A DNA stretch of 64,000 nucleotides from Corallococcus silvisoli (lineage in GTDB: Bacteria > Myxococcota > Myxococcia > Myxococcales > Myxococcaceae). Shown here piece by piece: positions 36,221-44,916 of this stretch. The notes below the pieces were generated by a model that worked only from the letters and a program-made list of their open reading frames with translations, ran no database searches and was not told the DNA's origin. Position 1 is the stretch's first letter; every line of letters starts with the position of its first letter. Where the stretch lies: positions 62,001 through 126,000 of the forward strand of contig NZ_JAAAPJ010000015.1 of NCBI RefSeq assembly GCF_009909145.1, written 5' to 3'. Made by a program: the position numbers and the translations under genes.

Positions 36221-37684
36221 ATGAGCAGTGCGACTGCAAGTGCCGAGGTCAAGGCTTCCCCGGCGACGGGGAAGATGACCGCGACCGAGGTCACCGACCC
36301 GCCGCGCCTGGCTCCTGGCTTCGCGGCGAAGCTGAACCTCACCGTGGACGTGGTGTTGCTGGTGGCGGTGCTGGTGGGCTCGGCGTGGATGCGCGGAGGG
36401 CTGACGTACCCGCCGGGCTGGGAGCTGCCGGGCATGGTGACCACCGCCGTGCTGGTGTGGCTCATCACGGGCACCGCGCTGTGTCTGTATGACTCGCGCT
36501 TCGCCGAGCGCAGCAAGCTGGACCACGTGGCGCTGGTGTCCGTCACCACGCTGGCCGTCGTGACGATGCAGGCGGTGCTGGAGCTGGCGATGCCCGCCGC
36601 GGCGCACGTGGGCCTGGCGCCGCTGCTGTTCATCTTCTGGCCGGTGGCGCTGCTCTTGCGCCTGGGCGTCTTCCGCCAGGTGGCCTCGCAGGAGGCGCCC
36701 ACGGAGGAGGTGCTCATCGTCGGCACCGGCGCCATGGGCCGCTACACCGGCGAGGACCTGCTCAAGCGGGGCCGCCACAAGATCCTCGGCTACGTGCGCT
36801 TCCCGGAGGACCACGCCTCCGGCGACAGCCTGCCCGCCGGGGTGCTGGGGCCCGCGGACGAGCTGGAGCGCCTGCTGCGGACGCTGCCGGTGAGCGAGGT
36901 CTACATCGCGGGCAACACGCTCAAGCAGGGCGAGTCCATGCAGGCCGCCATCAAGCTGGCCGAGCGCTTCGGCGTGCCGTTCGCGCTGCCGGCGCACTCG
37001 TTCCGCCTGGACCGCGCGCGCCCGGTGGAGTCCCGCGCGGTGGCGGACGGCTACCTGCACTTCGCCGCGGTGGCCCCGAAGCCGCACCAGATGGCGATGA
37101 AGCGCCTGTTCGACATCGCCGTGTCCGCGGTGGCGCTGTGGGCGCTCCTGCCGCTGTTCGCGGTGGTGGCGGCGGCCATCAAGCTCACCTCGCGCGGCCC
37201 CATCTTCTTCAAGCAGCTGCGCACGGGGCAGCACGGCAAGCCGTTCTACATGCTGAAGTTCCGCTCCATGGTGGTGAACGCGGAGGAGCTCAAGGAGCGC
37301 CTGGCCGCGCAGAACGAGCAGACCGGCCCCGTCTTCAAGATGAAGAACGATCCGCGCATCACCGGCATCGGCCGCTTCATCCGCAAGTTCTCCATCGACG
37401 AGCTGCCCCAGTTCCTCAACGTGCTCCGGGGTGAGATGAGCATCGTGGGCCCCCGCCCGCCGGTGCCCAGCGAGGTGGCCAAGTACGAGACCTGGCAGCG
37501 CCGCCGCCTGTCGGTGCGCCCGGGCCTCACCTGCATCTGGCAGGTGTCCGGCCGGAATCAGATCTCCTTCGAGCAGTGGATGTACCTGGACATGCAGTAC
37601 ATCGACCACTGGAGCCTCACCGGCGACCTCCGCCTGCTGCTGCAGACGGTGCCGGTCGTCATCACCGGCCGCGGAGCAAGCTAG
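36221..37684 (+). CDS. epsZ: Polyprenyl-phosphate hexose-1-phosphate transferase EpsZ
   Basis: A 487-residue initiating sugar-phosphate transferase (PHPT/WbaP type) that starts the exopolysaccharide repeat unit on undecaprenyl phosphate in the inner membrane. Four hydrophobic helices (about 35-155) precede a Rossmann-like domain (EEVLIVGTGAMGRYTGEDLL). The catalytic C-terminal half (about 305-487) has KRLFDIAVSAVAL, MLKFRSMVVNAEELKE, FIRKFSIDELPQFLNVLRGE, SIVGPRPPVP and RPGLTCIWQVSGRN. Position next to wzx, epsY and epsX matches M. xanthus epsZ. It is followed by an intrinsic terminator, so it can be expressed apart from wzx. Confidence 0.93.
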   Translation: MSSATASAEVKASPATGKMTATEVTDPPRLAPGFAAKLNLTVDVVLLVAVLVGSAWMRGGLTYPPGWELPGMVTTAVLVWLITGTALCLYDSRFAERSKLDHVALVSVTTLAVVTMQAVLELAMPAAAHVGLAPLLFIFWPVALLLRLGVFRQVASQEAPTEEVLIVGTGAMGRYTGEDLLKRGRHKILGYVRFPEDHASGDSLPAGVLGPADELERLLRTLPVSEVYIAGNTLKQGESMQAAIKLAERFGVPFALPAHSFRLDRARPVESRAVADGYLHFAAVAPKPHQMAMKRLFDIAVSAVALWALLPLFAVVAAAIKLTSRGPIFFKQLRTGQHGKPFYMLKFRSMVVNAEELKERLAAQNEQTGPVFKMKNDPRITGIGRFIRKFSIDELPQFLNVLRGEMSIVGPRPPVPSEVAKYETWQRRRLSVRPGLTCIWQVSGRNQISFEQWMYLDMQYIDHWSLTGDLRLLLQTVPVVITGRGAS

Positions 37685-37702
37685 CGACCGGGGGTGTCTT
37701 TC

Positions 37703-37739
37703 CGGGCCCGGCGTTGACGCGCCGGGCCCGTTTGTCTTT
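37703..37739 (+). terminator. Intrinsic terminator between epsZ and wzx
   Basis: CGGGCCCGGCG (37703-37713) pairs perfectly with CGCCGGGCCCG (37720-37730) across the six-base loop TTGACG. It is followed by the T-rich tract TTTGTCTTT. An 11-bp GC-only stem with a U-rich tail is a strong Rho-independent terminator. It would separate epsZ transcription from the downstream eps genes or act as an attenuator. Confidence 0.88.
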
Positions 37740-37798
37740 CCATGGGGCGGGCCTTCCTCCCCTTGAGTGCGAAGCAGCCTTCGAAGGCCCGCGTCTCC

Positions 37799-39352
37799 AT
37801 GACCGTGAACAGTCAGACCTCCTCCACCGCTGAAGCCGACGACGGCGCGCGCGCGAACGAAGTGCGCGGCGCGGTCCGCAGCACCCTGCAGTTGGGGGGC
37901 TCGCTGATGGTGACGTACGCCATCGCGCTGGGCATCCGCGCGCTGATGCCGCGCTACCTGGGGCCGGAGGCGTTCGGCTACTTCAACTGGTCGGAGGCCT
38001 TCGCCGCCACGTTCTTCGTCGCGACCAACCTGGGCCTGGAGACGTACATCCGCAAGGAGGTGCCCGTCCGCCCGGAGCACGCGAGCGACTTCTTCGGCAC
38101 CACCATGCTGCTGCGCCTGGGGATGACGCTCATCCTGATGGTGGCGCTGGCGCTGGTGCTCCACCACACCGGAGAGCCGCCGGAGGTGCAGCACCTGGTG
38201 CAGTGGTTCGCGCTCGCCCAGTCGCTCATCGTCATCAACGCCTCCATGGCCGCGCTGCTGCACTCCAAGGGCAAGGTGGCGGGCCTGTCGGTGTCCAACG
38301 TCATCACCAAGATTGTATGGGGCGGCGGCCTGGCGCTGATGGCCGCGCTGGGCGTGGGCCTGCAGTGGCTGGCCGTGCCCATGGTGGCGTCCGAAGCGGT
38401 GAAGCTCCTCATCAGCTGGAAGCTGGCGAAGGAGCACCTGGGCCTGAAGTTCCGCGTCGACCTCGCCGCCACGAAGAAGGTGATGAAGGCGTGCCTGCCG
38501 TTCTTCCTCACCGCGGCGGCGCTCGCGTGCAACGGGCGCACGGACATGTCGCTGTTGGGCAAGCTGGCGTCGAAGGAGGAGGTGGGCTGGTACGGCGGTG
38601 CGTTCAGCATCGCGGGGCTCACCTTCCTCATCAGCCCCATCTTCGGCTGGGTGCTGATGCCCATGATGTCGCGCGCCGCGGCCCGCTCCCCGGAGGAGCT
38701 GTCCCACCTGACGCGCCGCTCGCTGGAGGGGGTGCTCGCCTTCACCGTGCCGGTGATGATGGCCATGGTGCTGGGCGCGGACCTGTGGGTGCGCCTGATG
38801 TGCGGCCCCGGCTTCGAACCCGCGGCGCTGCCCCTGCGCGTGCTGTCGCCCATCTTCGTGATGGCCTACGTCACCATGGTCAGCAGCATCTGGCTCACCA
38901 TGTCGAACAAGGAGTGGTGGGTGACGCTGGCGGCCACCATGGGCGCGGTGGTGAACCCGCTCTTCAACCTGGCGCTCATCCCCTGGCTGTACGGCCGCAT
39001 CGGCCCGTCCGGCGGCGCCACCGCCACCGCGCTGTCCATGTTCCTCACGGAGGTCATCGTCACGGTGCTGTTCCTCAGCCGGATGGGAAGGAACTCCTTC
39101 GACCGGCGTTCGCTCCTCATGGTGGCGAAGACGGCCCTGGTGTGCGCCGTGTGCGTGGCCCTGGACCGCGTCCTGTCCGGCACCGTGGCGCCGTGGCCTC
39201 GCCTGGGGCTGACGGCGACCGCCTACGTGGCGGGCGTGCTCATCACCGGCGCCGTGCGCCCCGCGGAGCTGCTCCAGGTGGTGCGCATGGCGCGCCAGCG
39301 CGGTAATGGGGCTCCCGCCGAAGTGGCCGTGACGGCCGCCCCCACCGCGTGA
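37799..39352 (+). CDS. wzx: Wzx-type polysaccharide repeat-unit flippase
   Basis: A 517-residue MOP-superfamily transporter with about 12-14 helices, translocating lipid-linked repeat units across the inner membrane. The start of the first helix (STLQLGGSLMVTYAIALGIR), the GPEAFGYFNWSEAF segment and the later KEEVGWYGGAFSIAGLTFLI are typical for Wzx. A short hydrophilic N terminus precedes helix 1. The ATG at 37799 is preferred over one at 37742 because the latter lies almost on the terminator hairpin. Its stop overlaps the first possible start of epsY. Confidence 0.92.
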   Translation: MTVNSQTSSTAEADDGARANEVRGAVRSTLQLGGSLMVTYAIALGIRALMPRYLGPEAFGYFNWSEAFAATFFVATNLGLETYIRKEVPVRPEHASDFFGTTMLLRLGMTLILMVALALVLHHTGEPPEVQHLVQWFALAQSLIVINASMAALLHSKGKVAGLSVSNVITKIVWGGGLALMAALGVGLQWLAVPMVASEAVKLLISWKLAKEHLGLKFRVDLAATKKVMKACLPFFLTAAALACNGRTDMSLLGKLASKEEVGWYGGAFSIAGLTFLISPIFGWVLMPMMSRAAARSPEELSHLTRRSLEGVLAFTVPVMMAMVLGADLWVRLMCGPGFEPAALPLRVLSPIFVMAYVTMVSSIWLTMSNKEWWVTLAATMGAVVNPLFNLALIPWLYGRIGPSGGATATALSMFLTEVIVTVLFLSRMGRNSFDRRSLLMVAKTALVCAVCVALDRVLSGTVAPWPRLGLTATAYVAGVLITGAVRPAELLQVVRMARQRGNGAPAEVAVTAAPTA

Positions 39353-39366
39353 GGACCTCCAGCGCC

Positions 39367-40002
39367 ATGCCGTCCCATCCGTCCCGATTCCGCGGCTCCG
39401 TCTCCCGCGCGCTCGCGTGCGCGGGGTTGCTCCTGCTCGCCCCCGCGTGCACCGGCCTGGGCCAGTACACCTGGGTGAACGACTACACGGAGAAGCCCGC
39501 CGCGTCGGACGAGGCCTACCGCATCGTCCCCGGTGACGTGCTCAACGTGCGCGTGTTCGGACAGGACGCGCTCACCACGCGCGCCAAGGTGCGCGAGGAC
39601 GGCCGCATCAGCCTCACCTTCCTGGACGACGTGGAGGCCGCGGGGCACTCGCCGGCCATGCTGGCGCAGCAGATCCAGACGCGGCTCAAGGACTTCATCA
39701 ACCACCCCGTCGTCACCGTGGCGCTGGAGGAAGCGCGCCCCATGTCGGTGACGATGCTGGGAGAGGTGGCCAACGTGGGCGCGCACGTGCTGGACCCGGG
39801 CGCGACGCTGCTCCAGGCGCTGGGCGCCGCGGGCAGCTTCACCGACTACGCCCACCGCGACCGCATCTTCGTGCTGCGCCGGGACGACCCGCAGGTGGAT
39901 CAGCCCACCCGCATCCGCGTGCGCTACGAGGACATCATCCGCGGCGAGGGCCGCGCGGCGGCCTTCCGCCTGCGCCCCGGCGACGTGGTGGTGGTGGAGT
40001 AG
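39367..40002 (+). CDS. epsY: Short OPX (Wza-like) polysaccharide export protein EpsY
   Basis: A 211-residue periplasmic outer polysaccharide export protein. It has a signal peptide with a lipobox-like ALACAGLLLLAPAC, a poly-export domain (YRIVPGDVLNVRVFGQDALT and VREDGRISLTFLDDVEAAGH) and one SLBB-type domain (VTMLGEVANVGAHVLDPGAT). It lacks the C-terminal amphipathic helix with which E. coli Wza crosses the outer membrane. It would therefore need a separate barrel, encoded next as epsX. I chose ATG 39367 with GAGGA upstream; GTG 39349 overlapping the wzx stop is possible. Confidence 0.92.
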   Translation: MPSHPSRFRGSVSRALACAGLLLLAPACTGLGQYTWVNDYTEKPAASDEAYRIVPGDVLNVRVFGQDALTTRAKVREDGRISLTFLDDVEAAGHSPAMLAQQIQTRLKDFINHPVVTVALEEARPMSVTMLGEVANVGAHVLDPGATLLQALGAAGSFTDYAHRDRIFVLRRDDPQVDQPTRIRVRYEDIIRGEGRAAAFRLRPGDVVVVE

Positions 40003-40006
40003 CCGG

Positions 40007-41314
40007 ATGCTGGACGCGGCCCTCGCGAGCCTGTGGCTGGAGGTGGCCTCCGCCTCCGTGACGTACGACGCCGCGGCCCGCGTGGACACCCGCATGCGCT
40101 CCATGGAGGCGCAGGCCACCGGGGCGGCCGTCGCGCCCGTCGCGGGGGACATGGACATCGTCCCCACGGTGGGCCTGAAGTACGACGACGGCAGCGCGGT
40201 GGCGCGGGTGCAGTACGCGCCGCGCATCTCCTTCCGCGAGGCCACCACGAACCCGCGCACGGAGGTGCAGCACGTGGGGCGCCTGCTGGGCGACTGGCGG
40301 CCCTCGCGCGGCCTCACCCTGCACGGCACCCAGGAGTTCGTGCTGGGCCAGGTGAACCTCTTCACCCACCTGCCCCTGGGCGGGAGCCAGGGCGGCGACA
40401 CGCCGGGGGACCCGGGGACGGACATCCCCATCCAGCCGCTGCCCCAGGGCACGGATTCGGTGTTCTTCCTGTCGTCCCTGACCACGCTGGCGGCGGAGAC
40501 GGGGTGGCTGGGCCGGGGCGTGCGGCTGTCGGGCAGCGCGGGCTTCTCCGCCAGCGGCGGCCTGGACGCGACGGCCCGGGCGGCGGTGCCCTTCCAGTAC
40601 GGCCCGCGCGCGCAGCTGTCGCTGGGCTGGACGCCCGCGCCCCGGCACACCCTGGCCACCACGGTGGGCTTCACGGACTCGCGCTTCTCCACCGGCGCGC
40701 ACGCCACCGTGACGACGCTCACCGGCGCCTGGACGCAGCGGCTGGACCGGCGCACGTCGTTCGAGATGGGCGTGGGCGTGGGCGTGGCGTACTCGCTGCG
40801 GGCCACGGAGGCCCCCGCGGACACCGATCCGCCACCCGACCAGACCCCGGCGTGGGGACGGCGGGTGCGGACCCAACAGGTAGGAGGCGCGGAGCCGGAG
40901 GTGACGCCCCCCGCGACGCTTCAGCTCCTGCCGGACCTCACGCTGGCGGTGTCCCACCGGGTGCCGTCACGGGTGGCGGACTTCAACGGCCGGCTGGCGG
41001 CGCGGGTGACGCCCTTCGTGGACCGGCTGACAGGGCTGGTGTACCCGAGGGCCGACCTGACCTTGAACGGCACCTGGGCGTTGGGCCCGCGCCTCCGGGT
41101 GTCCGGGACGGCGGGGTCGGCGTTCGCGGTGGGCGGGGCGGTGGGAGACCGGCAGGTGGTGGGAGGGGTGGGCGCTGGATGGACGGTGTCCCGGTGGATG
41201 ACCCTGGAGGTCGACACGCGGACGGCCTGGACTCGCTCGCCCGACGTGGAGGCGGCCCGCACGGTGTGGTCCGCGACGTTGGGACTGACAGTCCAGAAAA
41301 CGGGTATCCTCTGA
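40007..41314 (+). CDS. epsX: Outer-membrane beta-barrel EpsX for polysaccharide export
   Basis: A 435-residue protein rich in alternating strand patterns such as TVGLKYDDGSAVARVQYAPR, LTLHGTQEFVLGQVN, AQLSLGWTPAPRHTLATTVG and GAGWTVSRWMTLEVDTRTAW. It corresponds to EpsX of M. xanthus, described as an 18-stranded barrel that pairs with the short OPX protein EpsY to form a composite translocon. The N terminus (MLDAALASLWLEVASAS) is weak as a signal peptide, so the true start may differ. It begins 4 bp after epsY. Confidence 0.85.
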   Translation: MLDAALASLWLEVASASVTYDAAARVDTRMRSMEAQATGAAVAPVAGDMDIVPTVGLKYDDGSAVARVQYAPRISFREATTNPRTEVQHVGRLLGDWRPSRGLTLHGTQEFVLGQVNLFTHLPLGGSQGGDTPGDPGTDIPIQPLPQGTDSVFFLSSLTTLAAETGWLGRGVRLSGSAGFSASGGLDATARAAVPFQYGPRAQLSLGWTPAPRHTLATTVGFTDSRFSTGAHATVTTLTGAWTQRLDRRTSFEMGVGVGVAYSLRATEAPADTDPPPDQTPAWGRRVRTQQVGGAEPEVTPPATLQLLPDLTLAVSHRVPSRVADFNGRLAARVTPFVDRLTGLVYPRADLTLNGTWALGPRLRVSGTAGSAFAVGGAVGDRQVVGGVGAGWTVSRWMTLEVDTRTAWTRSPDVEAARTVWSATLGLTVQKTGIL

Positions 41315-41324
41315 GGCTCCCCCC

Positions 41325-41501
41325 ATGGCGAAGCTCATCCTCCTCTCCGTCCTCATTGCCACCATCGCGCTGCCCGGAGCGGCCGCGCGCGATGCGCATC
41401 CGTGGCGGGGGATGAAGAAGGCCATCCTGTGGGTGGCACTCTTCAACATGGCGTACGCATACGGCGTGCTCGTCCTCGTGCCCAGGTATGGGTTCGGGTG
41501 A
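41325..41501 (+). CDS. Small two-helix membrane protein of the eps operon
   Basis: A 58-residue ORF between epsX and epsW (ATG 41325, TGA 41499-41501). The N terminus is a hydrophobic segment or signal peptide (LILLSVLIATIALPGAAARD), followed by WRGMKKAILWVALF and AYAYGVLVLVPRYGFG, which looks like a second helix. It starts 10 bp after the epsX stop, with the next gene 23 bp downstream. This position agrees with a small hypothetical gene (MXAN_7419) that I recall in the M. xanthus eps locus. Function unknown. Confidence 0.7.
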   Translation: MAKLILLSVLIATIALPGAAARDAHPWRGMKKAILWVALFNMAYAYGVLVLVPRYGFG

Positions 41502-41524
41502 GGGAAGGAAAGGCGTCTGACGTG

Positions 41525-41929
41525 ATGGAGCTCCAACAGCTCACCGTCCTCCTCGTGGAGGACTCTCCGATGTTCCGCGTCATGCTGCGTGACATGCTCC
41601 AGCAGATGGGCGTGAAGAACGTGGTGGAGCAGCCCAACGGCAAGGCCGCCATGGAGTACCTCCAGGGCCAGTCGCCGCCGGACCTCGTGTGTCTGGACCT
41701 GACGTTGCCGGACGTGTCCGGCTACGACGTGTGCGAACACATCCGGCGCACGCCCGCCATCGCGCATGTGCCGGTGCTGATGGTGAGCGCGCGCAACCTG
41801 CCGGAGGACAAGGCGTACGCGGAGGAGGCCGGCGCCAACGGCTACCTGGGCAAGCCCTTCACGCCCGAGGAGCTGGAGAAGCGCGTGCGCCAGGTGCTGA
41901 AGGCCGCGGCCCCTCGGAGCAGCGCGTGA
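41525..41929 (+). CDS. epsW: Single-domain response regulator EpsW
   Basis: A 134-residue receiver domain without output domain. Acidic pocket VEDS (about 11-14), phospho-acceptor Asp58 in VCLDLTLPD, Ser in VLMVSAR and Lys in YLGKPFTPEEL are all in place. Position between epsX and the Wzc-like gene matches M. xanthus EpsW, implicated in exopolysaccharide regulation. No kinase gene is nearby. A GTG one codon upstream (41522) is an alternative start. The stop overlaps the epsV GTG. Confidence 0.92.
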   Translation: MELQQLTVLLVEDSPMFRVMLRDMLQQMGVKNVVEQPNGKAAMEYLQGQSPPDLVCLDLTLPDVSGYDVCEHIRRTPAIAHVPVLMVSARNLPEDKAYAEEAGANGYLGKPFTPEELEKRVRQVLKAAAPRSSA

Positions 41930-43419
41930 CGACGCCCGCCCCCCGCACGCCCCGCCCCGCCCCGCCCCCGGCGTACGTCCCCGAGCGCGAAGAGACGAAC
42001 GCGCCGGCGGACCTCATCGACTGGGGCTTCCTGTTCGACGGGCTGGGCTTCGTGCGCCGGGCGATCCTCCGGCACTGGTTCCTGGGCCTGTGCATCATCG
42101 CGGTGATGAGCGGCCTGGGCTCCGTGGCGGCGAAGCTGATGCCGCGCAAGTACCACGTCGAGACGCGGATGCTGACGTACCGCAACCTCATCATCTCCTC
42201 GCTGGTGAACCCGGGCCGGTCCATCCCGGTGGAGGCGGATCAACCCACGCGCGCCGCGTGGGAGATGGTGCTCAGCCGGGGCAACCTGAAGTCCGTCGTC
42301 AAGAACGCGAAGCTCATCGAGTACTGGGACCTGATGCGGTCCCCCTTGAGCCGCGCGAAGGAGCAGTACCTGAAGAAGGCGCCTCCTCCCATGACGGACG
42401 AGGAGAAGGAGGAGGCCCTCATCGCGATGCTGGAGACCAGCCTCAACGTGATGGCGGAGGGCGGCAGCGGCACGGTGACCATCGGGGTGGACTGGAGCGA
42501 CCCGCAGCTGGCCTTCAACATCGTGGAGGCCGCGTCGCAGAACTTCCTCGACATGCGCCATGACTCGGAGATGGGCGCCATCTCCGAGTCCGTCAACATC
42601 CTCCAGGGCCAGGTGGCCAACGAGGCGGCGAACATCAAGCAGGCCATCGCGGACCTGGAGCGCGCGGTGAAGCAGGCGGACGCGCGCCGCAAGAAGAAGG
42701 AAGCGGACCCCAAGCAGGCCAGCGCGCGGCAGGCGCTCTTGCAGACGGACCACGCGCTCGCGCAGCTGAAGTTCCTGGTGCAGGCCAAGCGCCGCGCCAT
42801 CCGCGACGTGGAGGAGTTCCGCGGCCGCCGGCTCACGGAGCTGCGCGCGCAGCTGGCCGAGCAGCGCGTCGTCTTCTCGCCCCAGCACCCGGTGATTGTC
42901 GACCTGGAGCAGCGCGTGGCGGCGATGCAGCAGGACACGCCGCAGCTCACGGCGCTCCGCTCCGAGGAGCAGTCGCTCATCCAGGAGTACCTGCGCATGG
43001 GCGGCACGGACGTGGAGTCCGCCACGGAGGGCACCAGCCTGGGCGCCGGGGGCCCGCTGGCGGGCGCGCTGCTGGGCACGCCGGATGATCCGGAGGTGGC
43101 GGTGGCCACGGACCGGATGCGGATGGTGGTGATGCGGCACCAGGAGAAGCTGCGCCGGCTGGACCAGGCGCAGACGGAGCTGGAGATTTCGAAGGCGTCC
43201 ATGAAGCACCGCTACAGCGTGCTGTTGCCGGCGCTCTTTCCGGAGAAGCCGTCCAAGCCGAACCCGAAGCTCATCGCCATCGCGGGCGTGGTGGGCGGGG
43301 TGGCGCTGGCGGTGTTCGCGGCGGTGGCGCTGGACATCCTGCGGCGCCGGGTGCTGGAGAAGTGGCAGGTGGAACGGCTGCTCAAGTTGCCGGTGCTGGC
43401 GGAGCTGGAACGACGCTGA
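41926..43419 (+). CDS. epsV: Wzc-like polysaccharide co-polymerase EpsV, no kinase domain
   Basis: A 497-residue PCP-2-type chain-length protein. Two helices flank a long periplasmic part: HWFLGLCIIAVMSGLGSVAA near residue 55 and LIAIAGVVGGVALAVFAAVA near residue 460. The periplasmic region contains extended coiled-coil (NEAANIKQAIADLERAVKQA, QLAEQRVVFSPQHPVIVDLE) typical of Wzc homologues. The cytoplasmic tail after helix 2 is only about 30 residues, so the BY-kinase domain is absent. A possible partner is the degenerate CpsD-like protein at 58241. GTG start overlaps the epsW stop. Confidence 0.92.
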   Translation: MTTPAPRTPRPAPPPAYVPEREETNAPADLIDWGFLFDGLGFVRRAILRHWFLGLCIIAVMSGLGSVAAKLMPRKYHVETRMLTYRNLIISSLVNPGRSIPVEADQPTRAAWEMVLSRGNLKSVVKNAKLIEYWDLMRSPLSRAKEQYLKKAPPPMTDEEKEEALIAMLETSLNVMAEGGSGTVTIGVDWSDPQLAFNIVEAASQNFLDMRHDSEMGAISESVNILQGQVANEAANIKQAIADLERAVKQADARRKKKEADPKQASARQALLQTDHALAQLKFLVQAKRRAIRDVEEFRGRRLTELRAQLAEQRVVFSPQHPVIVDLEQRVAAMQQDTPQLTALRSEEQSLIQEYLRMGGTDVESATEGTSLGAGGPLAGALLGTPDDPEVAVATDRMRMVVMRHQEKLRRLDQAQTELEISKASMKHRYSVLLPALFPEKPSKPNPKLIAIAGVVGGVALAVFAAVALDILRRRVLEKWQVERLLKLPVLAELERR

Positions 43420-43470
43420 AGGTTCAAGCGCGCGGCCGCCCTGGGAGGTGGCGCGCGCGGGGGTGACACC

Positions 43471-44682
43471 GTGACGGTCTGGACCTGGGTGGACGTGGCG
43501 CTGTGCGTGGGCCTCTTGCCGGTGGCGGGAGGTTGCGGCTACCTGCTGCTGCTGACGCTGCTGTCCGGGCGGAAGGCGGCGCCGGCGCCTCCGGCGCCCG
43601 CGGTGCGGAAGTTCGACGTCATCATCCCGTCGCACAACGAGGAGCTGGGCATCGCCCGGACGGTGGCGAACCTGTCCGCGGTGGACTACCCGGCGAACCT
43701 GCGGCGCATCATCGTGGTGGCGGACAACTGCTCCGACGCGACGGCCCAGAAGGCGCGCGAGGCGGGCGCCACGGTGCTGGAGCGCCAGGACGCGGAGAAG
43801 CGCGGCAAGGGCTACGCGCTGGCGCACGCCTTCGAGCGCAGCCAGCGCGACGGCTTCGCGGACGCGGTGGTGGTGGTGGACGCGGACACGGTGGTGTCCG
43901 CCAACCTGCTGCACGCGTTCTCCCGCCGACTGGAGGACGGGGCGCACGGCGTGCAGGCGCACTACGGGGTGATGAACCCCACGGCGTCGTGGCGCACGCG
44001 GCTGATGACCATCGCGCTGGGCATGTTCCACCGCGTGCGCTCCATGGGGCGCGAGCGGATGGGCGTGTCGTGCGGCCTGCGCGGCAACGGCATGTGCTTC
44101 ACGCACGCGGTGCTGAAGCAGGTGCCGCACGACGCGTTCAGCGTGGTGGAGGACCTGGAGTACGGCATCCGCCTGGCGCGCGCGGGGCACCGCGTGCACT
44201 ACGCCTGGGAGGCGGAGGTGCTGGGCGAGATGGTGACGGCGGAGAAGCAGAGCCGCTCGCAGCGCCAGCGCTGGGAGGGCGGCCGCGCGCAGATGCGCAA
44301 GCTGCACGGCTGGCCGCTGCTCAGCGACGCGCTGAAGCAGAAGAGCGGGCTGCTCTTCGACTTGTCCATGGACGTGCTGGTGCCGCCCCTGAGTCAGCTG
44401 GTGCTGGCCACGGTGGGAGGCGCGGTGCTGGCGGCCGGGGTGGCGTGGCTGTCGGGTGGCACGGCGGTGGCGGCGTCCGCGCTGGCGTCGTTCGGGCTCA
44501 CGTCGCTGGCGCTGTACGTGCTGCGCGGCTGGTGGGTGTCCGGCGTGGGCGCGCGCGGGCTGCTGGACCTGGCGTGGGCGCCCATCTACGTCGTGTGGAA
44601 GGTGTGGCTGATGGTGCGGGGCCCCGGCGCGGAGAAGCGCGGCGAATGGGTGCGCACCACGCGAGAGGCGGAGCGGCGGTAG
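43471..44682 (+). CDS. epsU: Family 2 glycosyltransferase EpsU, membrane-bound
   Basis: A 403-residue GT2 enzyme with an N-terminal helix (VALCVGLLPVAGGCGYLLLL) and C-terminal helices. The GT-A core has KFDVIIPSHNEELGI (about 47-61), VVADNCSD, the DxD motif VDADTVV, VVEDLEYGIRLARAGHRVHY and a QRQRWEGG acceptor motif (the Q/RxxRW box of processive enzymes). Probably adds a sugar to the repeat unit. The start is GTG at 43471. The last 33 bases are partly repeated downstream (see the 44650-44809 entry). Confidence 0.92.
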   Translation: MTVWTWVDVALCVGLLPVAGGCGYLLLLTLLSGRKAAPAPPAPAVRKFDVIIPSHNEELGIARTVANLSAVDYPANLRRIIVVADNCSDATAQKAREAGATVLERQDAEKRGKGYALAHAFERSQRDGFADAVVVVDADTVVSANLLHAFSRRLEDGAHGVQAHYGVMNPTASWRTRLMTIALGMFHRVRSMGRERMGVSCGLRGNGMCFTHAVLKQVPHDAFSVVEDLEYGIRLARAGHRVHYAWEAEVLGEMVTAEKQSRSQRQRWEGGRAQMRKLHGWPLLSDALKQKSGLLFDLSMDVLVPPLSQLVLATVGGAVLAAGVAWLSGGTAVAASALASFGLTSLALYVLRGWWVSGVGARGLLDLAWAPIYVVWKVWLMVRGPGAEKRGEWVRTTREAERR

Positions 44683-44809
44683 CAGCTCCGGGCGCGCGGC
44701 ACGCGAGTAGGTGCGCACCACGCCCGAGGCGGAGCGGCGGTCGCGGCCCGAGGCGCGCTGCACGCATGAGGCGGAGCGGCGGTAGTCGCTCCAGGCGCGC
44801 GGCACGCCC
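44650..44809 (+). repeat. Degenerate duplications of the epsU 3' end
   Basis: The segment beginning GTGCGCACCACGC (44650), which includes the epsU stop, is repeated at 44711 with period 61. The core GAGGCGGAGCGGCGGT occurs three times, at 44665, 44726 and 44768. Each core is followed, after about 15 bases, by a GCGCGCGGCACGC-like string. Later copies have diverged and are non-coding. Nothing else is evident in the 234-bp gap between epsU and the MerR gene. Confidence 0.85.
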
Positions 44810-44916
44810 GTGGCGCGGGGCGGGGCGGCGACCTGGCCCCTGTGCTCGAAGAAGCGCGGACCCGCGAGGCTCCGGAGGACCGGGCCGGTGGCGGAGCCGG
44901 AGGAAGCCCGTGGGAC

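Noticed and set aside
41842..44805. 987-codon minus-strand frame opposite epsV and epsU
   Set aside because: No recognisable motif; it is the antisense reading of two well-supported genes.
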